Positions 30,770 to 42,700 of a stretch of 64,000 nt of DNA are shown one piece after another. Location: contig JBBMOL010000018.1 in assembly GCA_037954665.1 (NCBI GenBank), positions 806,001-870,000 of the forward strand, written 5' to 3'. This DNA is from Laguncularia racemosa. Taxonomy: Eukaryota > Streptophyta > Magnoliopsida > Myrtales > Combretaceae. The notes beneath the pieces are model-generated. The model was not told where the DNA came from. It did not search any database and worked only from the letters and a program-made list of their open reading frames with translations. Positions within the stretch are counted from its first letter, which is position 1. Every line of letters begins with the position of its first letter. The position numbers were made by a program, and so were the translations under genes.

Positions 30770-33700
30770 ATGGCTACCATGGAGAGCTTGATCGGACTTG
30801 TGAACAGAATACAGAGAGCTTGTACTGTGCTCGGTGACTACGGTGGTGGTGATAATACTTTCTCTTCTCTTTGGGAAGCTCTTCCTTCCGTAGCCGTCGT
30901 CGGTGGACAGGTAACTCCTTAAGCTCCTCCTTCTACCGTTTTCTCGGTAGACCTAGTGGTATTGGTCTGTATGTTGTATTATGCTGTAGACGAGGGAAGA
31001 TGATCGGGGGGGGGGGGGGGGGGGGGGATTGAGATCTCTTTTACTGAGTTCACTTGAATCAAGATTTCGTTGAGATAGAGAGAGAGAGAGCGAAACGGTA
31101 TTTGTTTCTTGGTGATCGTCAGTGTTTTAAGCGAAACGTATTTGTTTCTTGGCGATCGTCGATGTTTTAATCTGAAACTGGAGTGAAATTTGTTATTTTC
31201 AAGATACACTAGCTATTTATTTATTTTTGTTTTAGAGAGGAGGAGCGAGCGAGCGAGCGAGCGAAACGGTATTTGTTTCTTGGTGATTATCTGTGTTTTA
31301 ATCTGAAACTGGAGTGAAATTTGTTATTTTCAAGATAGACTAGCTATTTATTTATTTATTTTTGTTTTAGAGAGGGTTATATCTATTCTGTGTTTATTTG
31401 TAGGAGTAGAGAGAAAGTGATCGAGTTCTGTTGGAATCAGGGAACATTATTTATTTCTTCATGATAGTCAGTTTTGAGATCTAAACGTTAGACAGCTTTA
31501 TAATGCGAAATAGATTGAACTTTTTATTATTTTATGTATGTCTGTGAAGATAGGGAGTTATGAACATCATTAGGATTAAGCGAGGTAATTTATTCATCCC
31601 ACTTTAACTGATTTATTGCTCTCTGTGGAAACAGAGTTCAGGGAAATCTTCAGTACTGGAGAGCATAGTTGGAAGAGATTTTCTTCCACGAGGATCGGGT
31701 AAGTTTTGCTTCTTTCTGATTTGTAAGTATGCTTCTACAATAGTTTGGCTGTAACTTTGGCTTGATTGGGCGTTTGTAGGTATTGTCACAAGAAGACCTT
31801 TGGTTCTTCAACTCCATAAGACAGAGGATGGATCACAAGAATATGCAGAGTTTCTTCACCTTCCCAGGAGAAAATTTACTGACTTCTGTAAGTGCCTTAA
31901 CAGCTGAACTTCTTGGACATGAAATCAGATTCTTACTTCTTCCTTTTCCCCCATCCCTTCTGATCGGGATGAACTACTCATGTTTTCAGTGCTATGATAT
32001 TTAGCATGGAATGATCGACAACCTATAATCTCCAAAATGCGGTTGAGCAATTGTAATTATAGTAGATGCAGTTTCTTCTGACGGAAGATGAAGAGAATTT
32101 AATATGGAAATTCATAACTTCATTGAATTGTGTCTTATATATAAATATATATAAGATAATGGTAAATTTTCTCCCAATAATGAATAAGATTCTGGGAGAT
32201 AGTCTCCATTAACCAAATCAACAAACAGAACGGAATGTCAATATATCTAAGCACCTTGAACAAAGTCAAAACAAATAGGCTTAATGTCAATATTGTATAT
32301 CTAAGCACCTTTAACAACCATTTCCAGTACTCAATTGGAAATGACTTGAAATTGGGTATTTGGCACAAGGTCTCCTTCCCTTCTTAAGAGCAACTGGCAA
32401 CTCATTCTCATTTTCAGTTTCCTTCCCTTGCACTTCACTCAGAGGCTCCCTGTATCTTCTCACATTCCTATTATTATCATCCACCATCCTAAACCATCTC
32501 CTTGGTTGGAACAAGATACCTTGTTGAGTGGCTTTTGACTTTCAATTGAATACATGAAGTTTAGGAGTTACAAACATATCCATGACAAATGAAGGTTGAA
32601 CGTGAGGTGGAGAATGGATCAGAATGGACTAACATAAACTGGGCACATGCTGATCAAGTGAGACATGCTGATCAGAGGAAATGTGAAGTTGAGGCTGATT
32701 TAAATTATTTGAAGACATAGGCACACAAGACTTGGACTAATCAGTAGTGCTATTGGATGACATAGGAATGGAACATGAGGTCTAGATAGAGATACTTCTG
32801 ATCTTCATGTACATACTCTCCCTAAAGAGAGGGATCGAATGAGACATATGATCAGAGGAAATTTGAAGCTGAGACTAATCTGAATTATTCATAAGAAGTA
32901 GATGCACTAGACTTTGACCAATCAGCAGGGCTATTGGATGGCATAGAGCTTTTAAATGACGGAATAAAAGGTCTAGATAAATATGCATCCCATGAAACTT
33001 TCTCCTTGTACATACTCTCCTTGAAAAAGAGGGAGGATTGAACGTTTTTTCTTATAAGAAGTAGACATGAAACGTGACAAAATCTTTCTTGCTAAAACGA
33101 TGATAACCTTTATAGCTTTTTTGGCTTGAAGAGCACTTTACAAAGACACATTTAAGTGATTTTGTGTCAAGTATAATTAGGCTAGTTTTATTATTGTAGA
33201 TGAAGACAGTACATCCAAGGGTACACAGAGCAACAGAATTCAATGGAGAGTACAAGAGATTTTTATTGGGAAAATTTAGTTTTGGAGACTACAAGGGATG
33301 ACATAAGGTTAAATCTTTTAAGTAGAATAAAAAAGATTATAGGAGAAACACACATAAGGTTAAATCTTTTAAGTAGAATAAGAAAGATTATAGGAGAAAC
33401 ACACAATCTCCCTTAGAATGAATCAACAAATAGCAACATAATCTGAACAAAGAAAATTGAATCCAGCAAGCTTCTAGCGTCTGACAACCATTCTGAACAC
33501 TGATGATGGGGGCCAACTCGAGCTTTTAAGATATAGGTGTAATATGAGTGGTTTTCTAAAATTGAAAATAAGATTAACAGCTAGGATTTAAGCTCCATGA
33601 TATTAACAGCTAGGATTTCTGCAAATGTTATATGATATGAGAATAAAGTGAGAAAACTAATATGAAAATTGTTCCAATGTTGCTTTGTGACCATTTCATG

Positions 33701-36700
33701 CATGAGATAGTATATTGAAATGAAATGATACAACCCTATCAGACATGATCATTCGATTCTATCTTTAATGGTTATTGGTTCTAGTAAATTTGACTTAGCA
33801 ATTGTCAATAGTTTTGGATAACTAAATTAGTGGATTTAAAATTAATTAACTCTTTGTTGGCTGTATATACTCTATTCAAGTTGATGTGGAATAATGTAGA
33901 TGTCATGACAGTGGCAGTATCTATATATGCCTACATGTATCATAGCATACCTTAATCATATGAATGCATTTTTAGTACTTTATTGTTTGTGTTTCTTTGA
34001 CCTATTACTTATTCCTATCAAATGTTATTGTGCAGCTTATGTTCGCAAAGAAATTGCTGATGAAACTGATAGAGTTACTGGGAAGACTAAACAGATCTCT
34101 CCTGTTCCTATTCATCTAAGCATTTATTCTCCCAACGGTATGCTGGAAAAACATGCTACCTGATAACTTTTTGATTTCAGCCATTGTACTTGCAAAGTAC
34201 TTGTGATATAATGTCGGATCATTGTTTATTATTCCTAAATAAAAATTATCATTTTCATTACACCCTTTCTTGTGGTGCTCCATTTTGTCAATTCCTTTGT
34301 GCTTATATGGCATAAGTTCTAGTTTTTGATAGAAGTCATTCACTTTCTCTACAATTGATATCTAATGAGAGATTTGAACTAACATTTAGTAGCTATTTGT
34401 GTCTCTTAAAAGTTCCACAATGTTTTTGAAGCCTTCTTCCTTATGATGAGTTAGGTTTAAAGGAGTATTTTCTAATCGAATTATTTTAGATGGAACTCAC
34501 ACTTATGGTATATCTTTGCTTCTCTAGTTTCTTTATTGATACAGCAGTTCTCTTTGACAAAAGGCATTCCATTCTAGTCCTTTCTTTTTCACCCTTATGG
34601 CATGTTTGGTATGTAGGTTTAGCTCTGGAATAGATTTGCAATTTTAGGTTTTACTTCCATTCTTGCATTTGGGTGTGGCTTTGAAAGGTGGATTTTGATT
34701 TCTGATCTCGAGAGAGAGAATCGTAATTTCGTTCCATTCCACTTTGTACCATTTCATTTTGAAGTATTTCTGTATACCACATGTGACATTTTGGAATGTC
34801 TATTTATGCTACTGTATATCTCTATTGTTATCAATCTTTATGTGTCTTGACCTATTTGAATATGTGCTTATTTAATATTTTATCATGTGTCTATGTCTTG
34901 GAACACACTCCTATGCAATCCATTCTTTAGTTTGGTTGAAAAGTTACGATTATAAAACTTTGCTGAGAGATGTGTGAGGTTCTTGAGAAGAGCTCGTTAA
35001 TGGGGGAAAAGAAATCCTTGATTTGAATTCTTTCTGTAGCTTTTTGATAAATTTGACAATGACATTTACAATAAAAATAGGTCAATGTATGTTTTAGTAA
35101 TTCCATCCTAGCATTCCATGAAATTTGTTTACAGAAGATCCTAATGAGAAGTTATGCTAGTTTGTTGACCATTTTAGAAGTACATTAAACTTTATTTAAA
35201 AAAGAAATACATGAAAAAAAATGTAATTGCATAATTTGGATAACAAGGACTTTTGTTTACCTTTCATCATAGTGAGAAAAACTGTTCTAATTGTTTTTGT
35301 TTTGCAATGCAGTTGTCAATTTGACCCTGATTGATCTGCCTGGATTGACAAAAGTTGCTGTTGGTATGGTTTTATTTATTTATTTGTTTGGGTTATCTTT
35401 ACAATCATCACCATATTGAGGGCTTATTATGTGTCTTCCATTGATGAACTGATTAATTATTTTATTTTATTATTATATTTTTCAGAGGGACAACCTGAAA
35501 GCATTGTCCAAGACATTGAAACAATGGTTCGATCATATGTTGAAAAGGTATTAAGAGGTTGCAGGTTTATTGTCCTTTTTTCCTTTGAGCAATGGTTCTA
35601 TCATATATTGAGAAAGGTAACAAGATATCAATATTAAATACCTAGGTGAAAAATGGGGGGTCTCAAAGAAAGAGAATCCTCTGACTTCTTGGAATATCCA
35701 TAGTCATGGGTTTTAAGCTTTCTTAGAATTCAAGTTTTCTTCAGCGCACTTACTGGTAATCCCTTCAAAGTTTTCTTCTCTGCTTTTTTTCTTAGCCTTT
35801 TCTCTACGCCTGCCACCTACCCTTTTCTTGACCCCTGCCACTCTCTTAACCACGACCTTGAAAACCTTTCTAGGCAACACTGCATTCCCAATTTTTCCAA
35901 AAGGCTTGGAGAATCTAAAATAATAATGATAATAATAATAAATAAAATGAAATAAAAGAACAACTGCTACCTACTGAGCGTTTCCCTGTCATGCCCTCTT
36001 ACTGCCTGCATACCCAGGCTCATAACCCAAAAGAAATGGATGTGATTTATCCTATTCCTAGTCCCAACTCAGCTGGAAATAGCTGACCCTGATTTGACCT
36101 TTAGCTCTTCTAGTAGCAACCTAAAGCCTGAGGAAGAAAGAGAAACTTGGCCATGCTTCCTTTTCTCTTGAAAATCAAGACTCAACCAATGAATCTACTG
36201 CCTAAGCTATGGTTAAAGCTGTTGAAGAGGTTGAAAATTATTTCATAATTTAAGGAAATAACTCAACCCCCCTGGCCTACAAGCTCAAGAATCAATCTCC
36301 TTTTGCCTTTGCTGAAAGTGGTCTTTGGACCAAAACCTTTCAGCCCTGAGATTGATGTTTCACTTGATTTTCACCCACCATCAAATATAGGGGATAGAAT
36401 TACAGTTACTCCATGATAACTCAGCAAGGTGTTTTGTGTGTGAGAATATGAAAATCAGCAGTAAAATAACTAGAGAAATTTAGTGAGAGGAGGAATTAGG
36501 GTTAGGACCTGGGTACTAGAGCAAGTTGCTCCTTTCACATTATCATGATGAAATAAGGATGTCAAGATCTGTCCTCTCTCTCTTTGGTCGCTTTTATTCT
36601 CTCTTTACTTTTTCCACCTATTTGTCTTTACATGAAACTACCCTTCACTAGTACTACTAATTATTTATTTACATCACTCAGCCCCTCTATCACTCATTTC

Positions 36701-39700
36701 CCCCATTGCTTGACATTCCTAGGTCCCTTAGAATACACCTGAAACTTAGGGACACTATCACTTCACCAAAATTTGTTTTTGCTATTGATGAGAAAATTTG
36801 TGATATGACACTATGGATTCACTCTCCTATTTTGTGTGTTTATAAGAGATGGGAGTAAGGATGGATCTTTTGATCCTCCACCTCAGTAATAATGCTGTGT
36901 TGTTGTGTGTGTGTTGTGTTGGGTTTGGTGTTTTGTGTGGGTGGTCTGGTGAGTTGTAGTATAGTTTGGTTGTTTTGTGGTTATTGCTGATGTGGAGTGT
37001 AGGTACTGATGTGGATTTTGTCTATTGGTGTAAGTTAGCAAAAGAGCTTCCTATAAATACTTAGAAGTAGCACTTTGTAAGGGGTATGTAAAAAGACATT
37101 TTTCTGGTTCTTTCGTGGGAAAGTGAAAAGACATTTTTTGGTTCATATCAATTGATATGACCTACTTGGAGGTTATTTGCTGATGATGTCTTGAGAGATG
37201 TTATTAGGGTAATAAATACAGTATTTTTAAGGAAACAAAAAGGCTCTCATTTGTACCCATGAAAACCTAGGAGAGGAAAAATATAAATATGAGTAGGGGA
37301 GAGGAGCAACCCCACCCCCCAAAAAAAAAAATCATGTTAAAAAGAGATTGAGAGTGCCTCTTGATGAGCATGCTACTCACCAGCATTTGTACTCTCTAAT
37401 GCAAAAATCAATTAAAAAAAAATTTAGTTTTTGTTATTGTAATTTTTTAGTTCATATCAATTGGTCCTGTGACAAGCTGGTCGGAATAGTGGACTGATTC
37501 TAGGCGAGACGTCAATTGTCTCTAGTGGTGGTAGAAGTGGCGGAGGTGATGATAGAGTAGGAGATATAGGTCATGGTGGTCATGAATCTCAGGTGATTCC
37601 AACGGGAAGAGAGAACAGAAATTGAAGAAGAATATTGTCATAATGTCGCTCACTTGGTGATTCATTTGGTTTAAAGTTGTAGATCCAGCTAACTGGATTG
37701 TGTTGACCGAGTAATATTTTGAGATGCAACTTACGAGAGAGAATAGGAAAGTTAGGTTGGCAGCGGTATGTATGTGTAGAGGATGTGTTCATTAGTTGAA
37801 GCTTCTTTGGCAAAGAATTTCTAATTTGGATTAGGCTACTTTTAAAGAAGCCTTGTTGAAGCGTTATGGCGATTACTTCTACATCAAGTATCTATGATAC
37901 AACACTATATAGATGAATTTGAAGTTTTAATTTCCTAAGCACAACCTCTCTTGGAGTTGCAATTATTAGGATTCTTGGTGGATTTTGTGAGGATATTCAA
38001 ATTAGGACGAACACTTTTGCTCCTATGGTGCATTATACTCTAGATCAAGCTGTGGGAGTAGCTTTAAAGCTGGAAAAAGAATTCAACAGTGATATATTCA
38101 TCACTTCATATTCATCTGCTGATAGTGGTATGAATATGCATAGAAATGACTCTTAGTTGAGTTGAACAAATCATCATACATCTTATAGGCCATCTGACTC
38201 ATTCCCAGTTTAAGTTAGATTGCCACTAGCTTCATCTGCTCCTCTTATTGCTTGTGCAAGTTTACGTGTTGGAGAAGTTTCAGTGGCTATATACCAGAAC
38301 AAATCAGCTTCTACTTCTAATTTGAATACAACTACTTAAGCGGTATATCAGTCAAGGCAGTAGCACGTGTATAATCAAGGAATGCATGGATAGAAACAGA
38401 TGACTTATGTTGAGTTTTTAGATAAGAAAGCTAAAGGATTATTTTTCAAGTGATCAACAGTTCTCTCCTAGTCACAAATGCCCTAATAAAAGCTTGTGAT
38501 TGCTTATTTTGGAGGAAGAACAAGGAGGAGGAGGAGAGTGGGAAGTGGTGGAGGAGCCTATTGGATTTCCAACAGCAGAAAAGGTGGCTTGCATGGAAAG
38601 AACTGATTTTCAGCTATCATTGTTGGCTATGAAGGGTTTTATGGGACCTAATACTATGAACATTCAAGGTAAGCTTGCTACTACTCCAATTAGAATTTTG
38701 GTTGATAGTGGGGCAAGCCATAATTTCATATCCTTGACACTTGTTGAAAAATTAAAGTTGCATGTTACTACTACTAGTAAATATATAGTAACTTTGGGAG
38801 ATGGACATAATATTGAATCTACTAGAGTGTGTTGTGATGTGAAAATCAAGGTTGGAGAACTTGTTATTGGTGTTGATTGTTTTGTGTTGGAGTTATAGGG
38901 GGGATTGATGTTATTGTAGGAGTTGCATGGTTACAAACATTGGGTGAAGTTAAAGTGGATTGGAAGAGGATGGCAATGAAAATACCAACTCAATACAGTG
39001 AATATCTACTGATGGGTGACCCAACTTTATGTAAATCATCATTCTCTTATAGATCTTTGTGTAAATTGGAAGATATAGAGGCATGTATTTCCTTGTGGTT
39101 GCTAGAAGTTACTAAACTAGGGGGGATTACATGCTGTAGATTCACATATTAATTTTTATTAACTGAGTTTCATGATGTTTTTGGAGAAAGAAGTGGGCTT
39201 CCTCCTTACAACCAGCAGATCATCTAATTCCTGTGAAAGAGGGCTATGGATTGGTTAATATGCACCCTTATTGCTATGCTTTTGCATGCAAAAGAATGAG
39301 ATCGTGAAAATATGGAAGACATGTTATCCATTGGTATTATTAGGTCGAGTACTAGTATGTTCTCAAGTCCTGTAATATTGGTTAAAAAGAAAGATGACTC
39401 CTGGTGTTTTTGTGTGGATTACAGGGCTTTGAACTAGATAAATACCCAATTCTGGTTATTGAGGAGCTTTTGGATGAACTTCATGGTTTGATAATTTTTT
39501 CTAAGATTGATTTGTAGGCTGGATATCATCAAATTTGGGTAGCTACTGAAGATTTACATAAACCAGTATTCTGTATGCATCAAGGGCATTATGAATTCTT
39601 AATGATGCCCTTGCCATTACAAATGCATTGGCCACATTTCAAGCAGTAGTAAATTATTTATTTAGGCCATGTTTGTGTCATTTTGTACTCTTTTTTTTTG

Positions 39701-42700
39701 GATGAGATATTGGTTTATAGTGGAGATGTGGATGTTCATCTTCAAGATTTGAGAGAGATTTTGACTATATTACGTAATCACCATTTCTTCCCTAATAAAA
39801 AGAAGTGCACTTATAGTCAACTTTCATTAGAATATTTGGAACATGTTATTTCAGCAGCTGGTGTGTGTCTATGGATCATTCCAAAATTAAAGTGCTCGAT
39901 TGGCCTACACCTACTACTGTTAAGGATGTAAGGGGTTTTCTTGGATTATCTAGTTGTTATTGGAGATTTATTAAAGATAATGGTAAGATCACAAAATCAT
40001 TGACCAACTTAATAAAAATAGATGGCTTCTGTTGGTCTGATTCAGCAGCTGTTGCATTCAATCAACTCAAGGAGGCACTGGTTGTGGCTCTTGTTTTAGC
40101 TATGTCAGATTTTTCCCAGCTTTTTATTGTGTTGGATGTGATGCTTCCAGGCAAGGAATTGGGGCGGTTTTACAATGTTATAATAGGCTAATAGCCTATT
40201 TTAGCAAGCTTTGGCCAAAATAACATTAGCTAAGTCCACTTATGAGAAAGAGCTTTTGGCTCTTGATGTGCCTAATTCCACTTAGAAGCACAATTAAAAG
40301 ACTTAAGAAAAAACAATCTCAAGTCAAGGTAAAACCGGATCCACAAGGGCAAAATTCACGTGAACACTAGTGAAGATGTAAAGAATTCCAAATGCTCAAA
40401 GATATAATTGTAATACCACAATGATAGTCTCTTCTAATAACACCTTAATCACATATAATCCACGAAAATAATCCACAAATTCAAAAGAAAACCTCAATTC
40501 CAAGGACTCCTTTCCAATAGTGAAAAACACGTTTTCAAGGGAATTCTCAATGATGATTCGAATTCAATTGCAAGGGACCTTAAATAAACACAAGAATTCG
40601 TCAACAATAAGAAGTAATTCTGACCAAGAACTATCTCAATTCAACCCTAGATATGACACACTAGAGAAGAAAAGAAATCATAACAAAATGAAATTGATAC
40701 AACTTACAATTTCAAGGTGTTGCACTTGCCACAATTTCAACTCTTGGGATTGAAATTGATAAGAGTCTAATGACAATTAGGAACCCTAATTCTCATGTGA
40801 AGAAGAAGTGTATAATCCGCAAAATATGGCCTCCTCAAACCCTCTTTTAAGCAAGTATTTATACTTGCTACTCCTAGGGTTAAAAAGTGCTCAAAATTAC
40901 AAGTTTGCCACTTTTAAGGTAGCTAACCCTAAATAAAAATTACAAGGAAATAAAAGTGTCCCAAAACCAAATACAACCAAAATAATTCATAAAAGAAGAA
41001 ATATATAAAAGAAATGGTCTTCAAGATGCCGATCTTCTATAAGATCCATTGGCCCAGCTCATCGCCGGTTCAGGTCGGTCCATGGATAACTCACAAGCTG
41101 AGTCTGAGGGAGTTTGTCCATTGCGCTACAAATTTTGATAAGTGTGCCTGTTGGAAAACACAATACAAGAATAATAGAAAAGAGGTTAATATATAAATAA
41201 TTTCGGGGTCGATCTGCTCAAAATGGGTCCTTATCACCAATATTTGAAATCCTTTAGTTTTTGCTCTAATGATAGGTCTTGTCGGATTTTTATTCTTATC
41301 AGCTCTTGTATTGGGCATAAATCATTGGCCACCTTTACCTTGGTAGGAAATTTGTGGTAAAGATGGATCAAAAGAGCCTAAAATATTTATTGAAATAAAG
41401 GGTGGCCACTTCTGACCAACTGAAGAAAGAATAGAATAAAACTTATCTTAATTTTTTGTTCTCAGGTAAAGGAGTATATATATACATGCAGTAGCACACG
41501 GATAGGAATGAAATCCCAGATTTTGTGCTATTAATGAAGATACAGTAAAAAATCATCAATATCACAGCTGACCCTTTCCTATAATATCAATACAAAACAG
41601 AAAACAAGTCTTAACTATAAGAAAAATAAATAGAAAATAATATTTTTCCTTCACTTCCCTCCAAGCTAAGGAATAGATATCATTTCTAACTTGCCAATCA
41701 TATCTAAAAATAATTGTTTAGATAAAGTTTTGGTCAAAATATCAGCTTGCTGATTCCTTGAAGAAATATGTGCCAGTTTTGATGAAATTTTCAAGTTCAG
41801 TCTTGATGAAATTTTTATCAAGTTTGACATACTTCATTCGGTCATGTTGAACTGAATTCTTGAAAATATTCAGAGCTGATTTACTAGTGCAAAATTTCAC
41901 TGCATTATCCACTTGTACTTTCAAATCTTGTAGTAACCTCTGCAACCAGATCATTTCACAAATCCCTTGTGCAATAGCTCTATACTCTGTTTTTGCACTA
42001 CTACTGACAACTGCAGATTGCTTTTTTACTTCTCCAAGTCACCAAATTCCCCCAAACCTTGGTACAGAAACCAGACGTGAACTACCATCCACAACATCAC
42101 TTCCCCAATCTGCATTTGCAAATGCTTCAAGATTTCTACATTTATCATTTAGAGCACCCTTTAAGTATTTGAGAATATGATTTACATCATTCAATTGATG
42201 TCTTGTTGGAGCATGGCTTGGCTAACTAAACTAATTGAATAAGCAAGATCTAGTCTAGTTAAGGACAAATAAATCAATCTACCCACTAACCTTGGATAAT
42301 GTCCTCTATCTACAGGCATATCATTCTTTAGTGCATGGCACTTCCAATTATGAGGGAGAGGGGTGTTAATTGTTTTGCTTCCCAATTTACCTGTTTCTTT
42401 TAAAAGACCCAGTGCATATTTCCATTGGCTAATAATAATTCCTTTGCTGCTATTCCCAAGAAAAATTTCAAGTCTCCAAGTTCTATTGTTTTGAATTTCT
42501 TCCTAATCTCCCTCTTCAAATTGGCAATCTCAATCTTATCATTACCTATAATAATTATATCATCCACATAAACAATTAGGATTGATTTTAAAACCATCAT
42601 TGCCTTGTTTCACAAAAAGTGTGTTCTCAGCTTGAGTCTGTGTAACCCAAAGCAACCATTGTATTACTAAATTTCTTGAACCATGCTCTAGGGACCGTTT

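Larger units (their letters stand above)
31888..34035 (+). other. intron 3 carrying a copia fragment
   Basis: 2,148-bp intron. The middle (about 32180-33290) is a minus-strand Ty1/copia relic. To its right lies a 51-bp tandem duplication, then 630 bp of ordinary AT-rich intron. Donor TGTAAGTG and acceptor TTGTGCAG are good matches to plant consensus. Confidence 0.8.

Noticed and set aside
30979..31209. Proline-run protein on the minus strand
   Set aside because: It is the G22 run of intron 1 read backwards, inside a gene transcribed the other way.
35548..35637. Exon 6 ending at 35637 as a terminal exon with stop (truncated dynamin)
   Set aside because: Reading past both donors reaches a stop at 35635-35637, but the strong donor, the matching exon 7 and full conservation downstream favour splicing. 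A truncated transcript remains possible but unsupported.
40264..41301. Captured gene fragment or organellar insert in the RNase H gap
   Set aside because: TG...CA ends with a 5-bp target duplication and no coding sequence fit a solo LTR better.
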